Assembly: GCA_937982065.1 (NCBI GenBank)
Contig: CALJMO010000052.1
Coordinates: 1 to 64,000 of the forward strand
Reading direction: 5' to 3'
From: an uncultured Collinsella sp.
Lineage (GTDB): Bacteria; Actinomycetota; Coriobacteriia; Coriobacteriales; Coriobacteriaceae
Length of the DNA: 64,000 bases
Under the pieces are notes generated by a model. That model made no database searches. It saw nothing but the letters and a program-made list of their open reading frames with translations, and was not told where the DNA came from. The translations under genes were made by a program, and so were the position numbers. Numbering within the stretch: the stretch's first letter is position 1; the number at the start of each line of letters is the position of its first letter. Below are positions 1-9,200 of the stretch, piece by piece.

Positions 1-55
1 CCTTGACCCCCTTGAACGCTCACTTGCATGTATGGTGCCCGAGGCGAGACTCGAA
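1..55 (-). repeat. Partial copy of tRNA-Leu 3' end and downstream terminator
   Basis: These bases repeat positions 185-239 almost exactly: the 3' acceptor strand and T-arm of the tRNA-Leu gene, its encoded CCA, and the downstream bases up to the terminator arm. The match stops inside the T-arm, where the sequence turns into unrelated GC-rich DNA. It is therefore not a functional tRNA. A duplicated tRNA 3' end is what site-specific integration into a tRNA gene leaves (att site), but a local duplication would look the same. The left end is cut by the window edge. Confidence 0.75.
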
Positions 56-174
56 GGGACTTCGCTTCGCGAAGCCCCGGGCTTCGGGCGCATGGCGCCC
101 TCGCCACGCTCCGCTACAAACAGGCCACAGGCCTGTTTGCTTAACGCTCCGCGCGCTCACGCGAGTTCGGCACG

Positions 175-197
175 AAAAAGGGGGCCTTGACCCCCTT
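175..197 (-). terminator. Rho-independent terminator of tRNA-Leu
   Basis: Read on the minus strand, a GGGGG/CCCCC stem (extended by AA/TT) with a six-base loop is followed by a run of five T. It lies about 20 bases past the tRNA 3' end. Its distal part is also present in the partial copy at the window start. Confidence 0.7.
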
Positions 198-216
198 GAA
201 CGCTCACTTGCATGTA

Positions 217-303
217 TGGTGCCCGAGGCGAGACTCGAACTCGCACGTTGTTGCCAACGGTGGATTTTGAGTCCACTGCGTCTGCCAATTCCGCCACTCG
301 GGC
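217..303 (-). tRNA. tRNA-Leu (anticodon CAA)
   Basis: On the minus strand the gene starts GCCCGAG and ends CTCGGGC-ACCA, so the acceptor stem pairs fully and CCA is encoded. The anticodon stem GTGGA/TCCAC encloses loop CTCAAAA, giving anticodon CAA (leucine, UUG codons). The T-arm GCGAGTTCGAGTCTCGC is intact. The 87-base length and the long variable arm (CGTTGGCAACAACG region) are as expected for a class II leucine tRNA. Confidence 0.95.
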
Positions 304-342
304 ACGCAATGCGTGAGTTAGTTTATCACAGCTTTCTACCGA

Positions 343-1776
343 TTAGTCCGAAAATGGAACTTCGAGCATTTCGATGAGTTCGACCGTGCGTAGCATCTCG
401 CGCTGACGGCATCCGCGACCGTCGACCGAAGCCTCACCCATCTGGTTATCGTAAGGGTCCTCGCGCATGCCGTCGAAAGAGGGCTCAAACTCTGCCTGGA
501 ATCGATTGTTGGCCACCATACGCCATGGGTCGAGATTGCCAAAGTAGTGACGGCGGCGCCACTCCTCCCCCATCCTGTGAGCAGAAGATCCAAATGACAC
601 GTCGGCGTTGAGCCAACCGGTCTGCGGCGTATAGAACTCTGCCCAGTCGTGCGACCCCACCGAATCGGGCGCAACGTACAGGCCGCTCTGCCAACGGGCA
701 GGCACGCCCGCGATACGGCACATGGTGATAAACGTGAGCGCCATAACGCCGCAATCGCCGCGGAGCGAATGCGCGCAGTCATCGGCAATAGATCCCAAAA
801 GCAAGTACGGCGGCTGATAGCGATAGTCGATATGCTGCGTCAGATAATCATAGATAGCACGAGCGCGATCGAGCGGATCCTCGAGTCCGTCAACAACACC
901 GGCCGTCAGCTGCTGCAGATACGGCGTGAATGCAATGTGCGGACGGTCCTCGGAAATATCCTCGGGCAGAGGCGCGTCCATACGCGGATGAACCGGAAGT
1001 GTGCCACCGTAGACATCACAATAAGCAGCATCGATGTGATAACGATAAGTCACCGAGAATGAGCGCTCACTCGAAGAAGACCACGAGGCGGTACGCGCCG
1101 AAGCGTTCGCGGGAGCAACAGCACCCTCCGGCGTCATGTCGAGAATCTCGACCCGAGACTGCTGACGGCAGGCAGCCGCGACGGGAAGCCAAGCGCAAAC
1201 GGTCTCCCCCTCCAGAGCGCCGGGGACAGACACGGACGCTTTAAGCGTAATGACGCGAGCCAATCCGTTTTGTGACTCCATCTCCTTGAGCATCTCGTCG
1301 CGCAGTGCTATTCCGTCCGTAGAATCGGGACGCATGCCGGGGACCTCTTTGGGATATACGCGAAGCGAATCGAGGAAGTTGTCGAGAACGAACAGCTCGC
1401 CATCGATAAAGCGCCAGTCAATACGCTTACGGTCAATCAGATCGTCAAACTGCTCCTCGGTAAACTCAGGCCACTCCTCGCGAATCATCGCAATAGCTCG
1501 ATCGCGCGACACCGAAAAATGAAGCGGCGTCTCAAGCATGCGATACCGCTCGGCACGAACGCAGGCAGCAAGCGAGGGATCGGGATCTTGGGCAAGTAGG
1601 CGGTCGCAAGCCTCAATAGCCTGCGAAAGATACCCCGCGTCCTTTAAACGCAGAATCTCGGGTGGCAAGCCAACATCTAGAAAACGGAAGTCATCATTGC
1701 AAACATCAACAGAGCAACCAACAGGACCCTCGTCAATAACCTTCCCATCCGAAGGCAGCACATTAATAACAGCCAT
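343..1776 (-). CDS. Transglutaminase-like domain protein
   Basis: About 477 residues. The C-terminal half carries a transglutaminase-like (papain-fold) core: Cys near residue 342 in RGDCGVMALTF, His near 376 in GSHDWAEFY and Asp in WLNADVS form the expected Cys-His-Asp triad, preceded by the typical helix DRARAIYDYLTQHIDY. The N-terminal half (about 300 residues) has no family I recognise and no clear signal peptide. Members of this superfamily in bacteria are usually peptidases or peptide cross-linkers; the substrate cannot be told from sequence. I chose the ATG at 1776 because GGAG stands six bases before it; an in-frame ATG at 1812 has no ribosome site. The gene stands alone, downstream of a large palindrome. 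Confidence 0.8.
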   Translation of the reverse strand: MAVINVLPSDGKVIDEGPVGCSVDVCNDDFRFLDVGLPPEILRLKDAGYLSQAIEACDRLLAQDPDPSLAACVRAERYRMLETPLHFSVSRDRAIAMIREEWPEFTEEQFDDLIDRKRIDWRFIDGELFVLDNFLDSLRVYPKEVPGMRPDSTDGIALRDEMLKEMESQNGLARVITLKASVSVPGALEGETVCAWLPVAAACRQQSRVEILDMTPEGAVAPANASARTASWSSSSERSFSVTYRYHIDAAYCDVYGGTLPVHPRMDAPLPEDISEDRPHIAFTPYLQQLTAGVVDGLEDPLDRARAIYDYLTQHIDYRYQPPYLLLGSIADDCAHSLRGDCGVMALTFITMCRIAGVPARWQSGLYVAPDSVGSHDWAEFYTPQTGWLNADVSFGSSAHRMGEEWRRRHYFGNLDPWRMVANNRFQAEFEPSFDGMREDPYDNQMGEASVDGRGCRQREMLRTVELIEMLEVPFSD

Positions 1777-1917
1777 ACCAAACTCCAAGTCATTAGAACT
1801 CTTGAAGCCCATTGTAGCGAGATAAAAAAGAAAGCCCCAACAAGGGAGCCATCAACACCGTCGAACGGTAGTCAAAAAAATGAATTCAGCCCAGTAACCC
1901 TGTAGCGAGTTAACGAA

Positions 1918-2010
1918 GGAGGCCCCGTTCACCCGAAGCTTTTCCCATTGCGCGACTTCTGGCAAAGCCAGGTGAGCGCAAGGGAAAAGCGTAGGGTGAA
2001 CGGGGCCTCC
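1918..2010. repeat. 93-nt near-perfect palindrome
   Basis: The outer arms GGAGGCCCCGTTCACCC (1918-1934) and its exact reverse complement (1994-2010) enclose a second imperfect arm pair (GCTTTTCCC..TTGCGC) and a central CTGGC-AAA-GCCAG hairpin. The whole segment folds on itself. There is no T-run on either side, so it is not a simple terminator, although it lies just downstream of fba on the minus strand. It resembles a palindromic repeat element (MITE- or REP-like). Confidence 0.75.
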
Positions 2011-2032
2011 GACGGGAAAGTTAAACCGCTAC

Positions 2033-2899
2033 TTACGCCTTGTTGACGGAGCCAAACTCCTCCATGAGCTCCTTGGTGCGGGCAACGATGTTGTCGCGAC
2101 CAGGCTTGAGGAGCTTGCGGGGGTCAAAGCCCTTGCCCTGCTGATCCTTGCCAGCCTCGATGTACTCGCGAACGCCCTTGGCGAAGACGAGCTGCAGGTC
2201 GGTGTTGACGTTGATCTTGGAGATACCCAGGGAGATGGCCTTCTTGATCTGATCCTCGGGGATGCCGGTGCCACCGTGCAGAACGAGGGGCAGGTCGCCG
2301 GTCTCGGCCTTGATCTCGCCCAGACGCTCGAAGGAAAGGCCAGCCCAGTCGGCGGGATACACGCCGTGGATGTTGCCGATACCGCAGGCGAGGAAGTCGA
2401 CGCCCAGGTCAGCAATCTGCTTGCACTCAGCGGGGTCAGCGAGCTCGCCGTTGGAGGTCACGCCGTCCTCGGTGCCGCCGATGCCGCCGACCTCGGCCTC
2501 GATGGACATGCCCTTGGAGTGGGCAAGCTCAACGAGCTCCTTGGTGCGGTCGAGGTTAAGCTGGAAGGTCTCCTCGTGAGAGCCGTCATACATGATGGAC
2601 GTGAAGCCGGCCTCGATGCACTTGAAGCAGTCCTCGTAAGAACCGTGATCGAGGTGAAGGGCGACGGGAACGGTAACGCCCGTGGCCTCGACGGCAGCCT
2701 TGACCATGTCGGCGCAGACCTTGAAACCGCCCATCCATTTAGCGGCACCAGCGGTGCACTGAAGGATCAGCGGAGACTTGGCCTCCTCGGCGGCCTGGAG
2801 AATAGCCAGGGTCCACTCGAGGTTGTTGGTGTTGAAGGCACCGAGAGCGTACTTGCCGGCCTCGGCCTTCTTGAGCATGTCTGCTGCGTTGACGAGCAT
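2033..2899 (-). CDS. fba: Class II fructose-1,6-bisphosphate aldolase
   Basis: 288 residues, a normal length for the family. The enzyme cleaves fructose-1,6-bisphosphate to glyceraldehyde-3-phosphate and dihydroxyacetone phosphate in glycolysis and needs a divalent metal. Family motifs are clear: start MLVNAADMLKKAEAGKYALGAF, the zinc-binding HLDHGS, the second signature around IEAEVGGIGGTEDG, GNIHGVY, and the phosphate-binding LHGGTGIP followed by INVNTDLQ. The start is the ATG preceded by ACAGGAGGT at ideal spacing; a longer reading frame upstream has no support. A minus-strand TAAAAT about 40 bases upstream could be the -10 of its own promoter. It is monocistronic by its position. Confidence 0.95.
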   Translation of the reverse strand: MLVNAADMLKKAEAGKYALGAFNTNNLEWTLAILQAAEEAKSPLILQCTAGAAKWMGGFKVCADMVKAAVEATGVTVPVALHLDHGSYEDCFKCIEAGFTSIMYDGSHEETFQLNLDRTKELVELAHSKGMSIEAEVGGIGGTEDGVTSNGELADPAECKQIADLGVDFLACGIGNIHGVYPADWAGLSFERLGEIKAETGDLPLVLHGGTGIPEDQIKKAISLGISKINVNTDLQLVFAKGVREYIEAGKDQQGKGFDPRKLLKPGRDNIVARTKELMEEFGSVNKA

Positions 2900-2939
2900 A
2901 AAAGAAACCTCCTGTAAGGTTGCTCCGATAACGCCTGAG

Positions 2940-2945
2940 ATTTTA
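2940..2945 (-). promoter_or_regulatory. Possible -10 box of fba
   Basis: TAAAAT on the minus strand, about 40 bases before the fba start codon. The matching -35 (GTTTAT region) is weak, so this is tentative. Confidence 0.3.
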
Positions 2946-3093
2946 CCACGACATACCCGAGCATAAACGTTCGTTTGTTCACGAATACCATCCGATTGGA
3001 CAAATTTTGACCGTTTGCCCCACAGAATCGACCCACTGGGGAAAATAGCTTGACGATTGAGCGGTCTTCGTGGTTCGAAAGACGGCTTCGAGC

Positions 3094-3777
3094 CTACATC
3101 TGCATAAACGGGTTCTGCATAAGTTCGCGCGCCATCGTGGTCGAATCGCCATGGCCCGTCAAGCAAACGGTATCGGGCGGAAGCGTCTTGGCAAGTTTGG
3201 AGAGCGAGCGCATAATCGCCGCCTCGTCACCGCCGGAAAGATCGGTACGACCGTGGCTACCCGGGAAAAGCGTGTCGCCCACAAAGGCGATGTTCCCCTG
3301 CTCGGTCGCGGCGAACAGGACGATGCCGCCCGGCGTATGCCCCGGCGTCTCGATCACCTGCAGGCAGACGTCGCCCACCTCGATTGTATCGCCCTCGGCA
3401 AGCAAGCGCGTCGGCTCACCCGGATCGGGCGTCTCGATACCCCACATGGCGCGCTGCTCCTCGATATTTGCGCGAGGCACCGTCACGTCCTTAGCGCACA
3501 ACTCATATAGTGCGCTGTCGCCAACGACAGCTCGAACCCCGGCAACCCCGCCAACATGGTCGGCATGACCGTGCGTGCAGACAGAGCCGAGTACGCGCAC
3601 CTCGGGATGCGCGGTGCGGATATGCTCCACAAGACGCTCGCCCTCCCACGCCGGATCGACGATTAAGCACTCGTCATTCGAAATCACGGCGTAACTGTTG
3701 GTCTGAATGGGGCCGTTGACGAGCGCCTCAATCGAAGCCGCACCTCGGGGTGTCAGGTCCAAAGTCATATCGCCCAT
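3094..3777 (-). CDS. MBL-fold metallo-hydrolase (glyoxalase II-like)
   Basis: About 227 residues. The metallo-beta-lactamase fold is shown by THGHADH (residues 68-74), the downstream ETPGHTPGG, FVGDTLFPGSHGRTDL and LTGHGDSTT, which together give the His/Asp ligands for two metal ions. Small cytosolic proteins of this type are usually thioesterases such as hydroxyacylglutathione hydrolase-like enzymes; the true substrate is unknown. An ATG at 3783 overlaps the AGGAGG ribosome site almost directly, so the in-frame ATG six bases later (3777), eight bases from AGGAGG, is the better start. It follows relA on the same strand but is separated by a terminator-like hairpin. Confidence 0.88.
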   Translation of the reverse strand: MGDMTLDLTPRGAASIEALVNGPIQTNSYAVISNDECLIVDPAWEGERLVEHIRTAHPEVRVLGSVCTHGHADHVGGVAGVRAVVGDSALYELCAKDVTVPRANIEEQRAMWGIETPDPGEPTRLLAEGDTIEVGDVCLQVIETPGHTPGGIVLFAATEQGNIAFVGDTLFPGSHGRTDLSGGDEAAIMRSLSKLAKTLPPDTVCLTGHGDSTTMARELMQNPFMQM

Positions 3778-3794
3778 GCGCATACCCTCCTTCT

Positions 3795-3832
3795 AAAATA
3801 CGTTCGAGGCACCAAACGATGCCTCGAACGTA
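3795..3832 (-). terminator. Terminator after relA
   Basis: A perfect 13-base inverted repeat TACGTTCGAGGCA (3799-3811 with 3820-3832) with an eight-base loop, followed on the minus strand by TTTTA. It sits between the relA stop and the metallo-hydrolase start, so it should end or attenuate the recJ-relA transcript. Confidence 0.7.
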
Positions 3833-3865
3833 ACCAATATCTATGATGCTGAGAGGCTCTCGCAC

Positions 3866-6226
3866 CTACACACGACGCTTGAGCTGAGCTCCGCCTTCGC
3901 CGGGCATAAGACGGCGAGCGTCGTAGACCGAATCGACACTGCTGATGGAAGCAAGCAGCGGATCCAGACCGCTCGCGTCCGAGATTTCGACCATAAAGCG
4001 CAAGGTTGCAATACCCTCGCGGTTGGTCGACGTGGCGGCAGAAAGGATATTGCCGCCCGCATCGCCAATGGCAATGGTGACATCCTTGAGTAGGCCCATG
4101 CGGTCCAGGCACTCGACCACGATCTCGACCTGGAAGAGGGTGTCGGCAGCGCCGTCCCACTCCACATCGATCATGCGCTCGGGATGTTCCATAAGACCCT
4201 TGACGTTAGGACAGTTGGCGCGATGCACCGAAACGCCACGACCGCGCGTGATGAAGCCGACGATGTCGTCGCCCGCCACGGGGTTGCAGCAATGAGCCAG
4301 ACGGACCAGCAGGCCGCTGTTGCTCTCGCCCTTGACGATAATGCCGTTACTGGCGCTCTTGCCGCGCTTTTGCGGCTTGCGGTTGGAGCCGCGGGCGGGC
4401 TGCTTCACGACCTCGGCGATAGCCTCGGCCTTGGTGAGCTGTTCCTCGGGCTTGGGGTCCAAGATTTGCTCGACCTTATTGCCCACAGCGCGCGGGGCAA
4501 CCTTGCCGGCGCCGACGGCGGCAAACAGGTCCTCGAGCTGCTTGAAGTTAAACTGCTCCACCACGGCGTTGAGTGCACGCGTCGAACGCGGCGTAGAAAT
4601 GCCATAGCCACGCTTACGCAGGTCCTTGGCCAGCATATCGCGACCGGCGGCAGCGTCGTCGTCCTTGGTCGCAGCGGCAAAATAGCGGCGGATCTTTGAC
4701 TTGGCGGAAGGTGTCTTAACGATCTTAAGCCAATCGCGCGACGGCTTGGAACTCTTGTTAGTCAGGATTTCAACGCGGTCGCCCGTCTTGATCTCGTGCG
4801 TGAGCGGAGCCACCGCACCGTTGATTTTGGCGCCGACGCAGTGGTTTCCCACCTCGGTGTGAACGGCATAGGCAAAGTCGAGCGGCGTGGAGCCGGCACG
4901 AAGCGCCATGACCTCGCCTTTGGGCGTGAAGACAAAGATCTCCTGATCGAACAGATCGACCTTCAGCGAGTGCAGGTATTCCTTGGCATCGGTGATCTCG
5001 TCGGAAGCCGCCCAATCGAGCGAATGCTTGAGCCAGTTGATCTGGTCGTCCAAACGTTGAGCGTCATTGGTCTTGGAAGCAGACGATCCGCCCGACTTCT
5101 TATATAGCCAGTGGGCGGCAATGCCGTACTCGGCCTGCTCATGCATCTCATAGGTTCGAATCTGAATCTCGAGCGGACGAGCCGTAGGGCCGATGACCGT
5201 CGTATGGAGCGACTGGTAGTTATTGACCTTAGGCATGGCGATATAGTCTTTAAAGCGACCAGGCATGGGGTGCCACAGCGTATGCACCGCACCGAGCGTG
5301 GAGTAGCAATCGCGCACCGAATGGGTAATAACGCGCAGCGCCACCAGGTCGTAGATCTCGGAGAACTCCTTGCCCTTGCGCTTCATCTTTTGGTAGATGG
5401 ACCAATAGTGCTTGGAGCGGCCGTTGATCTGGAAGTCCTCCAGACCAATGCGGTTGAGCTCATCGGTAAGCGTCTTGATGGTCTCGGCAAGGTAGCGTTC
5501 GCGGACCTCGCGCGACTCCGCCACCATACGCGCGATGCGCTGGTAGGCATCGGGCTCCAGGTAGAAGAAGGACAGGTCCTCGAGCTCCCACTTAATAGAG
5601 CTCATGCCCAGGCGGTCGGCCAAGGGCGCGTACACGTCCATGGTCTCGCGCGCCTTAAACAGGCGACGGTCCTCGCGCAGGGCTGCCAGCGTTCGCATGT
5701 TGTGCAGACGATCGGCAAGTTTAACGATGATGACGCGAATGTCCTTGGACATGGCGAGGAACATCTTGCGCAGCGTAAGCGCCTGCTTCTCGTCCATGCT
5801 ATCGACTTCGATGTTGGTGAGCTTGGTCACGCCATCGACGAGCTCGGCCACCGTATCGCCAAACAGGCCGGAAACATCGGCAAGCGAGGTCTCGGTATCC
5901 TCGACGGTATCGTGCAGCAGCGCGGCGCACACCACATCGCAGTCCATCTTGAGATCGGCCAAGATGATGGCCACCTCGACGGGATGGTTGATGTACATCT
6001 CACCCGAGCGGCGCTTTTGGTTGCAGTGCTTCTCGGCAGCAAAGCAATAGGCCTGCTCCACCTTAGAAAAGTCGTCCTCATTCATATATTTGAGGCACAG
6101 GCGCTCCAGCTTGTCGTAGCTGTCCGCCATAATCTCGGGTGGCAGCTCATCGGCATGCTTATAGTGCTCCATCTCCGAAAAAGGCTGGAGGGTGGAATCA
6201 TGGGCGGTACGGGCTGCGGCATCCAT
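3866..6226 (-). CDS. relA: Bifunctional (p)ppGpp synthetase/hydrolase
   Basis: 786 residues, full length for a long Rel/SpoT. It makes and degrades the stringent-response alarmone (p)ppGpp. Domain order: HD hydrolase with AALLHDTVEDT (His-Asp near 105-106) and the conserved RLHNMRTL; synthetase region with the typical KMKRKGKEFSEIYDLVALRV and YKDYI/NNYQSLHT-type motifs; TGS domain near 430-495 (IFVFTPKGEV, GSTPLDFAYAVHTEVG); RIS/zinc-finger-like segment with LAHCCNPVAGDDIVGF; C-terminal ACT domain (VEIVVECLDRMGLLKDVT). The intact HD motif argues for a bifunctional Rel, the usual single long enzyme of actinobacteria. It starts 15 bases after the recJ-recQ gene, so the two are co-transcribed. 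Confidence 0.95.
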   Translation of the reverse strand: MDAAARTAHDSTLQPFSEMEHYKHADELPPEIMADSYDKLERLCLKYMNEDDFSKVEQAYCFAAEKHCNQKRRSGEMYINHPVEVAIILADLKMDCDVVCAALLHDTVEDTETSLADVSGLFGDTVAELVDGVTKLTNIEVDSMDEKQALTLRKMFLAMSKDIRVIIVKLADRLHNMRTLAALREDRRLFKARETMDVYAPLADRLGMSSIKWELEDLSFFYLEPDAYQRIARMVAESREVRERYLAETIKTLTDELNRIGLEDFQINGRSKHYWSIYQKMKRKGKEFSEIYDLVALRVITHSVRDCYSTLGAVHTLWHPMPGRFKDYIAMPKVNNYQSLHTTVIGPTARPLEIQIRTYEMHEQAEYGIAAHWLYKKSGGSSASKTNDAQRLDDQINWLKHSLDWAASDEITDAKEYLHSLKVDLFDQEIFVFTPKGEVMALRAGSTPLDFAYAVHTEVGNHCVGAKINGAVAPLTHEIKTGDRVEILTNKSSKPSRDWLKIVKTPSAKSKIRRYFAAATKDDDAAAGRDMLAKDLRKRGYGISTPRSTRALNAVVEQFNFKQLEDLFAAVGAGKVAPRAVGNKVEQILDPKPEEQLTKAEAIAEVVKQPARGSNRKPQKRGKSASNGIIVKGESNSGLLVRLAHCCNPVAGDDIVGFITRGRGVSVHRANCPNVKGLMEHPERMIDVEWDGAADTLFQVEIVVECLDRMGLLKDVTIAIGDAGGNILSAATSTNREGIATLRFMVEISDASGLDPLLASISSVDSVYDARRLMPGEGGAQLKRRV

Positions 6227-6241
6227 CGAGGTCCCCTTCCC

Positions 6242-9200
6242 CTAGGCCCGCGGTACGATCGGGCGGTTAACTTTGGCTAGCATATCAGAAGCGCACGAAT
6301 CGAGCGCCCAGCTCCGGAAAGCCGAAAACTCCATGCGCGAGCGCAAGCCCTCCAAATAGCGAATTGACCTGCTCAATTGCACACGGCCGGGGTTTTCGGC
6401 CATCGCGATGCGACGAGTGTCGTCAAACCCCGAAACTCGACAGAAACCAAGCTCTTCGAAGATTCCCAGGCCGCTTTCCACCGAACGCTCGTCGACCGGC
6501 GTGCGCGCATCGATGGCAAGGCACATCTGCGCGATGTCGATATCGCTCGCGCTAAAGGAATCGTCCCCGGTTTTGCCGCGGTTGGAGCGCCACATGGTCT
6601 GCAGCGCGCGATAGAGCGTGACGAGCTCGTCGCGCTCGGGCGCATAGCAGTCGAGCAGGCGCTCGTTAATGCGGGCGTCGCGCGACGAATAGAGCAGATG
6701 GATCACGGCGGGCTGGCCATCGCGGCCGGCACGTCCGCTCATCTGGTTGAACTCAATGCCGCCAAACGGCATGTGGTACAGCACGACATGGCGGATATCG
6801 GGTAGGTTGACACCCTCGCCAAAGGCGGAGGTCGAAACAATGCAGCTGAGGCTTCCGTCTCGAAATGCTTCCTCCACGCGGCGGCGATCGGAACGCGCAA
6901 GCCCCGCGTTATAGAACGCGATATGGGTTGCGCAATCGGGCACACGCTTGCGCAACGTCTTGGCAAGCGCCACGGACTGATCACGCGAATTGACGTAAAT
7001 GACGGTCTTCTCCCCCGTCGCCACGATCGACACCAAACGGTTCTCGCGGCTCGCAAGGTCGCGGTCGTCCTCGAGCTGCAGGTTCTCGCGCACCGTCTCG
7101 TCAACCACCGTGTGAGTGATCGGCAACATGCGGGCAAGCTCGGCCACGACCGGAGCCGTCGCGGTGGCCGTCGCAGCCATAACGACCGGGTCGCCCAGGG
7201 CTTTGAGGATATCGGGCATGTCGAGATAGGCGCTACGGTCGCCGCCCTTGGCAAGGCCGGCGTGGTGCGCCTCATCGATAACGACAAAGCCGATGCGGCC
7301 CGAACGCGCGAAACGGTCACGGTGGATAGACAGGAACTCGGGTGTCGTGAGCACGATACCGGTGCGGCCCGAAGCTAGACCGGCGAACACGTCATCGCGC
7401 GCCGCCTCCACGGTCTCGCCGGTCAACACGCCGACGCCAATGCCGAGCGCGGCCATCGTCGACGAGAGGTGATAGGCCTGGTCGGCAACGAGCGCGCGCA
7501 GCGGATAGACAAAGATGCTCGCACGCCCGCGAAGAACCGCCTCGCGCGCGGCATGCACATGGAAGATGAGCGACTTGCCGCGCCCCGTTCCCATAACGGC
7601 CAGAACACTTTGGTGATCGGCCAGGGCATCGAGCGCCTCGACCTGCGCGCGGTGCGGCTGGTTCGAGCCTATAAAGCTATGGATAAGCGAGCGCGTCAGC
7701 TCGGTATAAGAAAGCTGGGCGAGTGTCTCGCGTTTACGCGACTCCAGGCGCAGGCCAGAATCCGCCGGCTGCACGCCACGGCGAAGCTCGCATGCCGGAT
7801 CGTCGACGCTGGGCAGCGTGGTATCACGGACCAGAACATCCTTGATCATGAGCTTGGGCTTCACACGTCCCTGCCAATGCTCGGCAACGGCCTCGAACAC
7901 CAAGTCGACAGCACTATCGCAGTTGATGAGCTTATCGATTTGCGGCACGCGGAACATAATGGCCGGCACACTCGCGGCGCCATCGGTCGCCACAAAGCGC
8001 ATGTGCTCGCCGGTTTTGCCCACCACGGCGCGATCGCACATCGTCACGCCCTCGGCGGCCAGCAGCGGCACCTTGTTGCCCTGGCCAAACGGCTCAAGAC
8101 GGGAAATCTGCTCTATAGTCTCGATATTCAGTTCGGAAAGGTCGACCGTGGCGGCAACCTCGTCGATGTCTTCAAAGTCCTCGGCGGGAATCTCCGATAG
8201 CACGGCGGAAAGGCGACGACGGAATTCATCGAGCTTGGATGCCTCGATGGTCACACCCACCGCACCGGCATGTCCGCCGCGACGAATCAGCAGGTCGGAA
8301 CAGCGCTCGACGGCGTCAAACAGGTTAACTTTGCCCACCGAGCGACCAGAGCCGCGCGCGATACCGTCCTCGATCGAGAACAGCAGCGCCGGCACGTGAT
8401 AGCGGTTGGTCAGACGGCTTGCCACGATGCCCTTGACGCCCTCGTGCCAGCCTTCGCCGCCCACAACGATCGCGCGCCCGCCGTCATAGGTCTCCTCGAC
8501 CTTTGCCATGGCATCGCGCGTGAGCTCCGCCTCGATCTCACGGCGCTGGCGGTTGATTTCCTCGAGCTCAGCCGCCAGCGCGCTTGCTTCGATGGGATTG
8601 CGGGCAAGCAGCAGGTCGAGCGCCAGCTTGGGATCGGCCATGCGGCCGGCAGCGTTTAAGCGGGGAATGAGCGAGAATGACAGGCCATCCGCCGTAATGC
8701 TCGAAAGGTCCGCCTTGGCAAGCGCGGCAAGCGCGATATAGCCGGGGCGAGCGGTTACGCGCATCTGCTGGATGCCCTCGGCAACCAGCGCGCGGTTCTC
8801 GGGCGTGAGCGGCATCATGTCGGACACGGTGCCCAGCGCCGCGACCTCGATTAGCGAACGCCAATACGACGGCTTGCCCAGGCGCTCACCCAGGACTTGC
8901 ACCAGCTTGAGCGCCACACCAGCACCGGCAAGCTCGCGCGAGGGGCCCTCGTCCTCGAGCTTGGGGTCGGTCAGGGGCACACCCTGCGGCACCTGGTCGG
9001 AGGGCTCGTGATGGTCCGTGACCACCAAATCGATCCCCAGGTTCTCCAGATAGGAAACCTCTTCCTTGGCGGCAATGCCGTTATCGACGGTCACGATCAG
9101 CTGCGGGCGAGCGAGCTCGTTAACGCGGTCGAGTGCCGCGCGCGAAAGACCGTAGCCCTCATCAAAGCGGTGCGGAATAAACGGCGTGACATCGGCGCCA

